52,451 bases of DNA from Neobacillus niacini (GCF_023715785.1 NZ_JAMBOX010000024.1:1-52451); one strand, 5' to 3'. Positions 16,581 through 24,379 are shown, counted from the stretch's first letter. The notes: generated by a model from the sequence alone, not told the origin. Numbers and translations: made by a program.

Positions 16581-16844
16581 ATGACAAAATCCTTGGCGGA
16601 TATTAAAAAATCCCTCGATTCAAATTTAGGGAAAAGGTTGTTACTAAAGGCAAACGGAGGTCGGCGAAAAACGATTGAGCGCTCCGGGATCCTTGCTGAG
16701 ACGTACCCATCTGTTTTCGTGATTGAATTGGACCAGGACGAAAATGCATTTGAACGTGTTTCCTACAGCTATGCAGACGTACTGACAGAAACTGTGCAAA
16801 TTACCTTCTATGAAGATACAGCAGGAAGTGTAGCTTTAAGCTAA
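16581..16844 (+). CDS. veg: Veg protein
   Basis: An 87-residue protein almost identical to B. subtilis Veg, which is very abundant and stimulates biofilm formation by acting, directly or not, on the SinR-repressed matrix genes. The block GRRKTIERSGILAETYPSVF is diagnostic. ATG 16581 has GAGGTGG 6 bases upstream; an in-frame start 9 bases earlier overlaps that site. Two near-perfect sigma-A promoters precede it and a long perfect hairpin follows, so it is an independent, highly expressed single-gene unit. Confidence 0.96.
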   Translation: MTKSLADIKKSLDSNLGKRLLLKANGGRRKTIERSGILAETYPSVFVIELDQDENAFERVSYSYADVLTETVQITFYEDTAGSVALS

Positions 16845-16864
16845 ATTGTTATATAGCAATAGAT

Positions 16865-16892
16865 AGCAGTAAACCTAGGTTTACTGCTTTTT
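16865..16892 (+). terminator. veg terminator
   Basis: AGCAGTAAACC and GGTTTACTGCT pair perfectly (11 bp) around TA, followed by five T residues. Confidence 0.92.
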
Positions 16893-16959
16893 GCTGTCTT
16901 TAAAAATCTTTCCATTAATCCATACTAACGATAATGCGGTGTGGAAAGGGGTTGTTTTG

Positions 16960-17142
16960 ATGGGTAGAAGAAGAGGAATCATGTCCAGTCAGTTTAAAGA
17001 AGAGCTTGCCAAAGATCTTGGTTTTTATGATGTCGTCCAAAAGGAAGGATGGGGCGGCATTCGGGCAAAAGATGCAGGGAACATGGTAAAGCGAGCCATA
17101 GAACTGGCGGAACAGCAATTAGCCGGCCGGGGCCGGCAATAG
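16960..17142 (+). CDS. sspF: Small acid-soluble spore protein, SspF type
   Basis: A 60-residue alpha/beta-type-related SASP-like protein expected to bind spore DNA in the forespore. It matches B. subtilis SspF through MGRRRGIMS, FKEELAKDLGFYD, GWGGIRAKDAGNMVKRAIE and EQQLA. ATG 16960 has AAAGGGG about 8 bases upstream; in-frame upstream starts have no site. The sequence CATACTA at 16921-16927 resembles a sigma-G -10 element, but the matching -35 is poor, so I do not list it separately. A terminator follows at 17193. Confidence 0.95.
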   Translation: MGRRRGIMSSQFKEELAKDLGFYDVVQKEGWGGIRAKDAGNMVKRAIELAEQQLAGRGRQ

Positions 17143-17192
17143 TTCTTAAAAGCTGATTACGCTTATGCCTTAAACAAACAATCGCCGCAGCA

Positions 17193-17236
17193 AAGCCGGG
17201 CAAATGACCGCGAAATGGTCAAATGTCCGGCTTTTT
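17193..17236 (+). terminator. sspF terminator
   Basis: AAGCCGGGCA pairs with TGTCCGGCTT, with an inner TGACC/GGTCA stem, and five T residues follow. Confidence 0.85.
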
Positions 17237-17411
17237 ATCTATTTTTTAATAGAGAATCATGATAAAATTATGAAATTTGATAGGATATATTCATACCTAC
17301 GTCTTACATTTATCAAATTGTGGTAAAATAGGACAATATATGAATCGGAACAGGACAGCCTGGCACTTAAAGAGGCGGGCAATGGATATTTTTAAAAGTA
17401 GGTGGACGAGC

Positions 17412-18281
17412 GTGAAGCTGCTAGTAAAAGCGCCGGCTAAAATTAATTTGGCCTTGGATGTTTTACATAAACGTCCCGACGGCTATCATGAAGTGGAAAT
17501 GATCATGACCACCATTGATTTGGCCGATCGGGTAGAACTGACCTTATTACAGGAGGACAAAATACATATTCTTTCTCATAACCGTTATGTACCGGATGAC
17601 CATCGCAATTTGGCCTATCAAGCTGCGCAGCTTTTAAAAGGGCGATTTAATGTAAAACAGGGCGTAACCATATCGATTGAAAAAACAATACCAGTAGCGG
17701 CCGGTTTGGCCGGGGGCAGCAGTGACGCAGCCGCTGCATTAAGAGGCTTAAATAAATTATGGGACCTCGGTTTGACACTGGATGAACTGGCTGAAATCGG
17801 CAGCGAGATTGGCTCGGACGTCTCCTTTTGTGTTTATGGCGGAACGGCACTCGCTAAAGGAAGGGGAGAAATGATTACTGAACTTCCGGCACCGCCGACA
17901 TGCTGGGTGATTTTGGCCAAGCCGTTTATCGGCGTGTCAACAGCAGATGTCTATCGTCAGCTCAATTTATCGGGAATGCACCACCCGAACATTGGTAAAA
18001 TGATTGAGGCAATCAATCACAATGACTATCAACGGGTATGCGGCAATGTAGGCAATGTCCTTGAGGACGTTACCTTAAAGCTGCATCCGGAGGTTGCCCA
18101 AATCAAAGAGCAAATGAAACGCTTTGGTGCCGATGCTGTTTTGATGAGCGGAAGCGGGCCGACCGTTTTTGGCCTGGTCCAGCATGATTCAAGGATGCAC
18201 CGCATTTACAATGGGCTTAGGGGATTTTGTGATCAGGTATTTGCGGTAAGAATGCTGGGCGGCCGGCACTCTCTTGATTAA
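17412..18281 (+). CDS. ispE: 4-diphosphocytidyl-2-C-methyl-D-erythritol kinase
   Basis: Phosphorylates CDP-methylerythritol in the MEP pathway to isoprenoids. It is a GHMP kinase: KAPAKINLALDV at the start, the ATP loop PVAAGLAGGSSDAAA near 93, and the C-terminal LMSGSGPTVFG near 245. The 289-residue length equals B. subtilis IspE. I chose GTG 17412, giving MKLLVKAPAKINL, with AGGTGG 6 bases upstream; the longer frame runs back through non-coding sequence. An extended -10 (TGGTAAAAT, 17321-17329) about 85 bases upstream is a plausible promoter. Confidence 0.95.
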   Translation: MKLLVKAPAKINLALDVLHKRPDGYHEVEMIMTTIDLADRVELTLLQEDKIHILSHNRYVPDDHRNLAYQAAQLLKGRFNVKQGVTISIEKTIPVAAGLAGGSSDAAAALRGLNKLWDLGLTLDELAEIGSEIGSDVSFCVYGGTALAKGRGEMITELPAPPTCWVILAKPFIGVSTADVYRQLNLSGMHHPNIGKMIEAINHNDYQRVCGNVGNVLEDVTLKLHPEVAQIKEQMKRFGADAVLMSGSGPTVFGLVQHDSRMHRIYNGLRGFCDQVFAVRMLGGRHSLD

Positions 18282-18311
18282 AGGCGCACATTAGTAGTAT
18301 TCTTAATATAG

Positions 18312-18324
18312 AATATTCGGTTTT
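18312..18324 (+). promoter_or_regulatory. Candidate PurBox upstream of purR
   Basis: AATATTCGGTTTT matches the reverse of the PurR operator half-site AWWWCCGAACWWT at 12 of 13 positions. It lies directly before the purR ribosome binding site. PurR autoregulation is known in B. subtilis, but no second half-site is evident here. Confidence 0.35.
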
Positions 18325-18334
18325 GGAGGTAATT

Positions 18335-19165
18335 ATGAAATTTCGCCGCAGTGAACGTTTGATAGATATGACAAGTTATTTGCTGGACCATCCTCGCCAG
18401 CTTGTGCCGCTGACATTTTTCGCTGACCGGTATGACTCAGCTAAGTCCTCCATCAGTGAGGATTTGGCCATTGTCAAGGAAACCTTTGAACAACGGGGAA
18501 TCGGCACCCTGCAAACCGTTCCGGGAGCAGCCGGAGGTGTAAAGTTTTTTGTCAATGTAAGCAAAGAAAAAGCCGAACCGTTTGTGAATGAACTTTGTGA
18601 ACTAATAGCCGATTCGGAAAGGCTGCTGCCAGGTGGATATCTGTATTTAACGGATATTTTAGGAAGTCCGCAGATTGTTCAGAAGGCGGGAAGAATTATT
18701 GCCTCTGCTTATGCCGATGCCAAAATTGATGTGGTTATGACGATTGCCACAAAAGGGATTACGCTCGCCTATGCGGTGGCGAGCCAATTAAATGTCCCTG
18801 TTGTCGTTGTCCGGCGGGACAGCAAAGTGACGGAAGGGCCGACCGTCAGCATTAATTATGTATCAGGTTCTGCAAAGCGGATCCAGACAATGGTGCTTTC
18901 GAAACGGAGCATGAAGCAGGGGGCTAAGGTCCTGATTGTCGATGATTTTATGAAGGCGGGGGGAACCGTAATCGGCATGATCAGCATGCTGGAGGAATTT
19001 AATGCGGAGGTTGCCGGCATTGCCGTCCTTGTGGAAGCGGAAAAAACCGAAGAACGGCTTGTTGACGATTATATTTCTCTTGTAAAATTATCTAATGTAG
19101 ATGTAAAGGATAAAACAATAAAAGTGGAAGTTGGAAACTATTTCCAAAAACGAGGAGGAATTTAA
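18335..19165 (+). CDS. purR: Purine operon repressor PurR
   Basis: PurR represses purine biosynthesis and salvage genes; PRPP relieves repression. An N-terminal winged helix (about 1-70) is followed by a phosphoribosyltransferase-like domain with the PRPP loop VLIVDDFMKAGGT near 200. The 276-residue length is near the B. subtilis value (285). ATG 18335 with TTGGAGG upstream gives the conserved MKFRRSERLIDMT start. It lies 53 bases after ispE, and ridA begins immediately after its stop. prs, which makes its effector PRPP, is also in this window. Confidence 0.96.
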   Translation: MKFRRSERLIDMTSYLLDHPRQLVPLTFFADRYDSAKSSISEDLAIVKETFEQRGIGTLQTVPGAAGGVKFFVNVSKEKAEPFVNELCELIADSERLLPGGYLYLTDILGSPQIVQKAGRIIASAYADAKIDVVMTIATKGITLAYAVASQLNVPVVVVRRDSKVTEGPTVSINYVSGSAKRIQTMVLSKRSMKQGAKVLIVDDFMKAGGTVIGMISMLEEFNAEVAGIAVLVEAEKTEERLVDDYISLVKLSNVDVKDKTIKVEVGNYFQKRGGI

Positions 19166-19540
19166 GTGAAAGTGGTTCAAACTAATGGGGCACCTGCGGC
19201 CATCGGCCCATACTCGCAAGGCATTGTTGTAAATAATATGTTCTACAGCTCTGGCCAGATTCCGTTAACATCCGAAGGAACGATGGTAACGGGGGATATT
19301 AAAGATCAAACACATCAGGTATTCCGCAATTTGCAGGCTGTGCTGAAGGAAGCAGGAGCATCTTTGGAAACTGTCGTAAAAGCGACCGTTTTCATTAAAA
19401 ATATGGATGATTTTGCTGCCGTCAATGAAGTGTACGGCGAATATTTCTCTGTCCATAAACCGGCACGTTCCTGTGTCGAGGTAGCCCGTCTGCCAAAAGA
19501 CGCATTGGTTGAAATTGAAGTAGTTGCGCTCGTTAAATGA
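19166..19540 (+). CDS. ridA: RidA family enamine/imine deaminase (YabJ)
   Basis: RidA hydrolyses reactive enamine and imine intermediates formed by PLP enzymes, protecting other enzymes from damage. In B. subtilis it is linked to purine regulation through its operon with purR. The 124-residue product has GPYSQGIVVNNMFYSSGQIPL near the start, split here by family convention into two blocks, the arginine R in PARSCVEV near 105 that binds the substrate carboxylate, and a C-terminal VEIEVVALVK. GTG 19166 follows the purR stop directly, with GAGGAGG 7 bases upstream. Its stop codon overlaps the beginning of a dispersed 65-bp repeat. Confidence 0.95.
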   Translation: MKVVQTNGAPAAIGPYSQGIVVNNMFYSSGQIPLTSEGTMVTGDIKDQTHQVFRNLQAVLKEAGASLETVVKATVFIKNMDDFAAVNEVYGEYFSVHKPARSCVEVARLPKDALVEIEVVALVK

Positions 19541-19598
19541 AAACTCGCCGATTGGCAAGTCCGTTAGGACGTAGACAGAGGCGTAGTTGAATTTATGC
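19534..19598 (+). repeat. Dispersed 65-bp element, copy 1
   Basis: This stretch recurs in inverted orientation at 43369-43433 with 2 mismatches in 65 bases. It can form two small hairpins, CTCGCC-GATT-GGCAAG (with one imperfect pair) and GTCC-GTTA-GGAC. It begins within the last codons of ridA and ends 3 bases before the terminator. Confidence 0.88.
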
Positions 19599-19601
19599 GT
19601 T

Positions 19602-19640
19602 AAAAAAGTCTAAAATTGGAGACAATTTTAGACTTTTTTA
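19602..19640 (+). terminator. ridA terminator
   Basis: AAAAAAGTCTAAAATT (19602-19617) pairs perfectly with its complement (19624-19639) around GGAGAC. This 16-bp stem ends in a T run and is likely bidirectional. Confidence 0.93.
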
Positions 19641-19722
19641 TTAGCCAAATAAGACGAGCAACTTTTTTACTGAAAGAAATTCACTAATTCGCCCAAATTT
19701 TTCAAAAAAGTTTTTAAATAAA

Positions 19723-19751
19723 GAAGGATTATGCAAAATCCTGTTGAATTA
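19723..19751 (+). promoter_or_regulatory. Sigma-H promoter of spoVG
   Basis: GAAGGATTA-N11-GTTGAATTA fits the sigma-H pattern RnAGGAwWW and RnnGAATww. An A/T-rich block just upstream (19697-19722) resembles the AbrB-bound region of the B. subtilis spoVG promoter, so AbrB repression is likely. Confidence 0.75.
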
Positions 19752-19783
19752 TTTAACTAACATTGAAAAAAGGGTGTGAGCAC

Positions 19784-20074
19784 ATGGAAGTAACTGACGT
19801 AAGACTGCGCCGCGTCAATACCGACGGTCGAATGAGAGCGATTGCATCAATTACATTAGATAACGAATTCGTTGTCCACGACATTCGCGTTATTGACGGA
19901 AACAACGGTTTATTTGTCGCTATGCCAAGCAAGCGGACTCCAGATGGAGAATTTCGTGACATTGCGCATCCAATCAACTCCGGAACTCGCGGGAAAATTC
20001 AAGAAGCGGTATTGGCTGAGTACCACCGTTTAGGTGAATTGGAAATAGAATTTGAAGAAGCCGGAGCTTCATGA
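19784..20074 (+). CDS. spoVG: SpoVG regulator
   Basis: SpoVG is a small nucleic-acid-binding regulator needed for normal spore cortex and affecting division and virulence traits in relatives. The 96-residue product begins MEVTDVRLRRVNTDGRM and carries the conserved TLDNEFVVHDIRVI and FVAMPSKRTPDGEFRDIAHP regions. ATG 19784 has an AAAAGGG-TGTGAG region about 8 bases upstream; an in-frame start 21 bases earlier would use part of that site. A sigma-H promoter and an A/T-rich AbrB-type region precede it. It is a single-gene unit ending in a terminator. Confidence 0.97.
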   Translation: MEVTDVRLRRVNTDGRMRAIASITLDNEFVVHDIRVIDGNNGLFVAMPSKRTPDGEFRDIAHPINSGTRGKIQEAVLAEYHRLGELEIEFEEAGAS

Positions 20075-20088
20075 GGATTAAAACAACT

Positions 20089-20119
20089 AGGGCCTTTCTT
20101 CTCAGTAAGGCTCTTTTTT
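20089..20119 (+). terminator. spoVG terminator
   Basis: AGGGCCTT (20089-20096) pairs with AAGGCTCT (20107-20114), with one G-T pair, followed by T residues. Confidence 0.82.
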
Positions 20120-20207
20120 ATTGCAAAAGAACCCCCTCATCCCCAACTAAATCCCCACTGCCCTAAAATATCCAAAATTTAGACATTAGACACAAATCCA
20201 TCAATTC

Positions 20208-20236
20208 TTGAAATGCAACCCCATTTACGTTAATAT
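20208..20236 (+). promoter_or_regulatory. Sigma-A promoter of glmU-prs
   Basis: TTGAAA-N17-TAATAT, about 40 bases upstream of the glmU start codon. Confidence 0.75.
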
Positions 20237-20276
20237 TTTTATGGGATAGAGTGATTAAATAAATGGAGGACTGTCC

Positions 20277-21650
20277 ATGTCTAATCGTTACGCTGTGATT
20301 TTAGCCGCCGGACAAGGAACACGGATGAAATCAAAGCTATATAAGGTACTACACCCTGTATGTGGGAAACCAATGGTTCAACACGTTGTCGACCAGGTTA
20401 ACAAGCTCGATACGAAGGAAATTGTTACGATTATCGGCCACGGTGCGGAAAAGGTAAAAGCTCAGTTAGGCAATGTCTGCCACTATGCCCTTCAGGAGCA
20501 GCAGCTTGGCACTGCCCATGCGGTGATGCAGGCGAAAGAAATGCTTGAGGGCAAATCAGGTGTAACGCTTGTGGTTTGCGGGGACACTCCGTTAATTAAA
20601 GCGGAAACGATAGAAGCATTGTTTAAGCAGCATGTGGAAACAAATGCAAAAGCGACGGTACTCACGGCCAGAATTGAGAACCCTGCAGGCTATGGCCGCA
20701 TTGTTCGCAATGAAGCCGGATTTGTTGAAAAAATTGTCGAGCATAAAGATGCCAGTGAAGCAGAACGGAAAATCAAGGAAATTAATACAGGAACCTACTG
20801 TTTTGATAATATTGCGTTATTTGAAGCATTGAAGAATGTTTCCAATGATAATGTTCAAGGTGAATACTACCTCCCTGATGTAATCGAAATCCTTAAAAAT
20901 CAGGGTGAGATTGTCACTGCCTACCAAACGAATGATTTGGATGAAACGCTTGGGGTCAACGACCGTGTCGCATTGGCAGAAGCCGAGCGGATCATGCGCG
21001 CCCGCATAAATGAAGTACAAATGCGCAATGGTGTAACGATTATCGACCCGCAAAACACTTATATTGAAGCGGACGTTAAGATCGGGGCAGATACGATCAT
21101 CCTGCCGGGAACCATGCTGAAAGGCAATACGACGATAGGTGCCGACTGTACGATTGGCCCTCATTCGGAAATTGTGTCCTGCCAAATTGGCGATGGAACG
21201 GTGGTACGGCAATCAGTCGCCCATAATAGTTCAATTGGTTCAAAGGTTAACATTGGCCCATTTGCTCATATTCGTCCGGAGTCAAATATTAATGATGATG
21301 TGAAAATCGGCAACTTCGTTGAAATCAAGAAGGCTGTCTTTGGCAAAGGAAGCAAGGCGTCGCATCTTAGCTATATCGGTGATGCTGAGGTGGGCAGCGA
21401 TGTAAATATCGGCTGCGGTTCGATCACCGTGAATTATGATGGTAAAAATAAATTTTTAACAAAAATAGAAGATGAAGTGTTCATTGGCTGTAATTCCAAT
21501 TTAGTTGCCCCTGTCACGATTGGAAAAGGAGCCTATGTTGCCGCCGGCTCCACGATCACGAAGGACGTACCTGGCAACGCTTTATCAATTGCGCGAGCAC
21601 ATCAAGTCAATAAAGAAAATTACGTCGATAAGCTTAATTTGAAAAAATAG
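20277..21650 (+). CDS. glmU: Bifunctional GlmU (UDP-GlcNAc synthesis)
   Basis: Acetylates glucosamine-1-phosphate and then couples it to UTP, producing UDP-GlcNAc for peptidoglycan and teichoic acids. The N-terminal uridylyltransferase domain (about 1-230) begins AVILAAGQGTRMKS. The C-terminal left-handed beta-helix (about 250-450) shows hexapeptide repeats such as IGADTI, IGDGTV and IGSKVN, with NFVEIKKA and YIGDAEVG at the acetyl-transfer site. At 457 residues it is typical. ATGGAGGA precedes the ATG. prs follows after 22 bases and is cotranscribed. Confidence 0.97.
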   Translation: MSNRYAVILAAGQGTRMKSKLYKVLHPVCGKPMVQHVVDQVNKLDTKEIVTIIGHGAEKVKAQLGNVCHYALQEQQLGTAHAVMQAKEMLEGKSGVTLVVCGDTPLIKAETIEALFKQHVETNAKATVLTARIENPAGYGRIVRNEAGFVEKIVEHKDASEAERKIKEINTGTYCFDNIALFEALKNVSNDNVQGEYYLPDVIEILKNQGEIVTAYQTNDLDETLGVNDRVALAEAERIMRARINEVQMRNGVTIIDPQNTYIEADVKIGADTIILPGTMLKGNTTIGADCTIGPHSEIVSCQIGDGTVVRQSVAHNSSIGSKVNIGPFAHIRPESNINDDVKIGNFVEIKKAVFGKGSKASHLSYIGDAEVGSDVNIGCGSITVNYDGKNKFLTKIEDEVFIGCNSNLVAPVTIGKGAYVAAGSTITKDVPGNALSIARAHQVNKENYVDKLNLKK

Positions 21651-21672
21651 GCGAATTTAATGGAGGGCCCTC

Positions 21673-22629
21673 ATGTCGAATCAATATTTAGATCCTAATT
21701 TAAAAGTGTTTAGTTTAAATTCCAATCTTCCCCTTGCCCAAGAAATTGCTAAGGTCATTGGAGTCGAGCTCGGAAAATGTTCGGTCAACAGATTTAGTGA
21801 CGGAGAAATTCAAATCAATATTGAAGAAAGTATCCGCGGCTGTGATGTTTTCGTGATCCAATCAACGAGCCAGCCTGTAAATGACAATATTATGGAATTA
21901 TTAATCATGATTGATGCGTTGAAAAGAGCATCAGCCAAAACGATTAATATTGTCATGCCGTATTATGGTTATGCCCGTCAAGACAGAAAAGCGCGCGCCC
22001 GCGAACCTATTACCGCAAAATTGGTGGCCAACCTGCTGGAAACAGCCGGGGCAACACGTGTGCTGACCCTTGATTTACATGCGCCACAGATTCAAGGTTT
22101 CTTTGATATTCCGGTTGACCAATTAATGGGTGTTCCGATCCTTTCAGATTACTTTAAGGACAAAGCGTTGGATGGAGATATTGTCATTGTTTCCCCAGAC
22201 CATGGTGGGGTTACGAGAGCCAGAAAGATGGCCGAGCGCCTAAAAGCGCCAATTGCGATTATTGATAAACGCCGTCCAAGACCGAATGTGGCTGAAGTTA
22301 TGAATATCGTCGGTAATATTGAAGGAAAAGTCGCCATTTTAATCGATGACATTATTGATACAGCAGGTACAATTACCCTTGCTGCCAACGCTTTAGTGGA
22401 AAATGGGGCAAAAGAAGTGTACGCGTCCTGTACCCACCCAGTGCTATCCGGACCGGCGATTGAGCGGATTCAAAATTCCAAAATCAAAGAGTTGGTTGTA
22501 ACAAACTCTATATCACTTCCGGAAGAGAAGAAAATTGAAAAAATCGTTGGCCTTTCGGTGGCACCGCTCATAGGAGAAGCGATTATCCGCATCCACGAAG
22601 AACAATCAGTCAGCACCTTATTTGATTAA
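21673..22629 (+). CDS. prs: Ribose-phosphate pyrophosphokinase
   Basis: Makes PRPP from ribose-5-phosphate and ATP for purine, pyrimidine, NAD, His and Trp synthesis. The 318-residue product shows FSDGEIQI, the catalytic flexible loop region PYYGYARQDRKARAREPITAK (broken by family convention), the regulatory DLHAPQIQGFFD stretch and the PRPP-binding loop VAILIDDIIDTAGT near 216. TGGAGGG lies about 7 bases before the ATG. It is the second gene of glmU-prs; a terminator that also carries a sigma-B promoter follows. PRPP made here controls PurR. Confidence 0.97.
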   Translation: MSNQYLDPNLKVFSLNSNLPLAQEIAKVIGVELGKCSVNRFSDGEIQINIEESIRGCDVFVIQSTSQPVNDNIMELLIMIDALKRASAKTINIVMPYYGYARQDRKARAREPITAKLVANLLETAGATRVLTLDLHAPQIQGFFDIPVDQLMGVPILSDYFKDKALDGDIVIVSPDHGGVTRARKMAERLKAPIAIIDKRRPRPNVAEVMNIVGNIEGKVAILIDDIIDTAGTITLAANALVENGAKEVYASCTHPVLSGPAIERIQNSKIKELVVTNSISLPEEKKIEKIVGLSVAPLIGEAIIRIHEEQSVSTLFD

Positions 22630-22641
22630 TAAACACCACCT

Positions 22642-22680
22642 GAAAAATGTTTAAACCTTCCTGTTTTAGGGCATTTTTAT
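22642..22680 (+). terminator. prs terminator
   Basis: AAAAATG (22643-22649) pairs with CATTTTT (22672-22678), with an inner TAAAC/GTTTTA pairing. The arms overlap the ctc sigma-B promoter. Confidence 0.65.
22649..22674 (+). promoter_or_regulatory. Sigma-B promoter of ctc
   Basis: GTTTAA-N14-GGGCAT matches the sigma-B consensus GTTT-N12..15-GGGwAw apart from one base, and resembles the classical B. subtilis ctc promoter. It lies inside the prs terminator hairpin. Confidence 0.75.
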
Positions 22681-22711
22681 TACAGATGACTAAATAGGAA
22701 GGTGATCATAA

Positions 22712-23347
22712 ATGAGTGCTGTTTTACAAGCAACGGAGCGAAAGGAAATTCCTCGCTCGGAGTTAAAAAAAATGAGGAACAATGGCCAGATCCCGGCTGT
22801 TATCTATGGGGCAAAGGTAGAGAACAGGCCGGTGTTTATCAGCTCGGCTGATTTAACCAAAACACTTCGTTCTGTCGGTAGAAATGGCGTGTTTTCGCTC
22901 GATATGGACGGCTCAAAACAGGATGTTATACTATCGGATTATCAAGAGGATGTTATGAAGAAAGAAATCATTCATGTTGATTTTCTAGCGGTTGATAAAT
23001 CCTCGAAGATTACTGTTGATGTCAGACTGGCGCTAGTCGGATACGCTGCCGGCGTCAAGGACGGTGGAGTCATGCAACAGCCGCTTCATCAACTTTCGGT
23101 AACGACGACAGCGGAGAATATTCCACCCCAAATCGAAGTCGACGTGACCAATCTGCAGGTGGGCGAGACACTCTATGTTAGGGATATTCCGACAATGGGA
23201 ATGACCATTAACCACGAGGAAAGCGAAGTGGTTGCCTCGATTCTGCCGCCTAAAGTTGAAGAGGAAATCAATGCAGGCGAACAGCAGGAAGGCGGCCATC
23301 CTGATAATGAAGAAGGCAGAGAAACAGAGCCCGAGGGCAAAGAATAG
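22712..23347 (+). CDS. ctc: Ribosomal protein bL25, Ctc type (general stress)
   Basis: Ctc is an L25-family protein that binds the 5S rRNA region of the 50S subunit, mainly after stress. The 211-residue product has the L25 N-terminal domain (ERKEIPRSELKKMR, GQIPAVIYGAK) and a TL5-type C-terminal beta domain (QIEVDVTNLQVGETL) ending in an acidic tail rich in Glu. B. subtilis Ctc is 204 residues. GGAAGGTGAT precedes the ATG. A sigma-B promoter upstream supports stress induction. A terminator follows at 23354. Confidence 0.95.
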   Translation: MSAVLQATERKEIPRSELKKMRNNGQIPAVIYGAKVENRPVFISSADLTKTLRSVGRNGVFSLDMDGSKQDVILSDYQEDVMKKEIIHVDFLAVDKSSKITVDVRLALVGYAAGVKDGGVMQQPLHQLSVTTTAENIPPQIEVDVTNLQVGETLYVRDIPTMGMTINHEESEVVASILPPKVEEEINAGEQQEGGHPDNEEGRETEPEGKE

Positions 23348-23353
23348 TATATA

Positions 23354-23383
23354 GACGTAACCTAGTTTGGTTACGTCTTTTAT
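23354..23383 (+). terminator. ctc terminator
   Basis: GACGTAACC (23354-23362) pairs perfectly with GGTTACGTC (23369-23377), followed by TTTTATT. Confidence 0.88.
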
Positions 23384-23466
23384 TGCATTAAAGAAAATGG
23401 GAGAAAACGATGTTTACGAAACTTTTTAAAAAGCGGGCTAAGCAAGAAGAGGAGGGCGGACCACAT

Positions 23467-24030
23467 ATGAAGGTGATTGTTGGTTTGGGAAACCCGGGGA
23501 AACAGTATGAGCACACAAGGCATAACATTGGCTTTGAAGTCGTTGACGAACTGGCCAGCCGTTGGAATGTCCCGCTGAATCAAGCAAAGCATAAAGGGGT
23601 ATACGGAATCGGTTTTGCCGGCGGGGAAAAGGTCCTGCTGCTAAAGCCCCTAACCTATATGAATTTATCCGGGGAGTCCATCCGGGCGGTAATCGATTAT
23701 TATCAAATAGACTTGGAGAATCTGGTTGTCATCTATGACGACCTTGACTTACCAGTCGGAAAAATCCGGCTGCGTCAGAAGGGAAGTCCCGGCGGCCACA
23801 ATGGGATAAAGTCAACCGTCCAGCATCTGGGTACACAGGAGTTTAACCGGATCCGAATCGGAATCGACCGGCCTAATCCGCCGGGTATGAGTGTTCCTGA
23901 CTATGTACTTGGCAAATTTCGCCCTGACGAACAGGAGCCGGTAAAAGAAGCGGTGTTGAAGAGTGCTGATGCTTGTGAGGCATGGTTAAAAAAGCCATTC
24001 TTACAAGTAATGAACGAATATAATCAGTAA
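23467..24030 (+). CDS. pth: Peptidyl-tRNA hydrolase (SpoVC)
   Basis: Recycles peptidyl-tRNAs released from stalled ribosomes; essential in B. subtilis and first seen as spoVC. The catalytic histidine is in GNPGKQYEHTRHNIGFE near residue 20, with YDDLDLPVGKIRLR and GSPGGHNGIKS further on. The 187-residue length matches the family. I chose ATG 23467 (AGGAGGG 10 bases upstream), giving MKVIVGLGNPG; an in-frame ATG at 23410 would add 19 charged residues, has a weaker GGGAGA site and cannot be fully excluded. It lies between ctc and fin as in B. subtilis. Confidence 0.95.
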   Translation: MKVIVGLGNPGKQYEHTRHNIGFEVVDELASRWNVPLNQAKHKGVYGIGFAGGEKVLLLKPLTYMNLSGESIRAVIDYYQIDLENLVVIYDDLDLPVGKIRLRQKGSPGGHNGIKSTVQHLGTQEFNRIRIGIDRPNPPGMSVPDYVLGKFRPDEQEPVKEAVLKSADACEAWLKKPFLQVMNEYNQ

Positions 24031-24086
24031 TGATACAGGCTTATGCTTAATAGACTAAAGGAAAGTAACTTCTAAGCAGGTCGTCA

Positions 24087-24117
24087 TGAATAAGTTCCCT
24101 TGCTGCGGTTCATACTA
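24087..24117 (+). promoter_or_regulatory. Sigma-G/sigma-F promoter of fin
   Basis: TGAATA-N18-CATACTA is an excellent match to the sigma-G consensus and acceptable for sigma-F. It is about 30 bases upstream of fin. fin is transcribed in the forespore in B. subtilis. Confidence 0.8.
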
Positions 24118-24148
24118 ATAATGAATTGCAAACTAGGGAGGGACAGGC

Positions 24149-24379
24149 GTGGCCATCCATTATCATTGCCGTCATTGTGGCACCAAAATTGGCTCTATTG
24201 AGGAAGCATCCATTCATGCGGAGGCACTCGGCCTTCACAAATTATCCGATCAGGAAAGACAGGATATGGTTTCCTATGAGACCACAGGGGATATTAATAT
24301 TAAGGCGATTTGTGAAGATTGCCAAGAAGCATTGGAACGGAATCCGGATTATCATCAATACGATTTTTTGATCCATTAA
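24149..24379 (+). CDS. fin: Anti-sigma-F factor Fin (YabK)
   Basis: Fin inhibits sigma-F by competing for core RNA polymerase, helping the forespore switch from sigma-F to sigma-G. The 76-residue product has a CRHCG pair at the N-terminus, a CEDC pair near 54-57 and the conserved C-terminal EALERNPDYHQYD. It starts at GTG with AGGGAGGG upstream. The window thus holds two zinc-binding anti-sigma factors of the same cascade, fin and csfB. The upstream sigma-G-type promoter supports forespore expression. A terminator separates it from mfd. Confidence 0.94.
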   Translation: MAIHYHCRHCGTKIGSIEEASIHAEALGLHKLSDQERQDMVSYETTGDINIKAICEDCQEALERNPDYHQYDFLIH

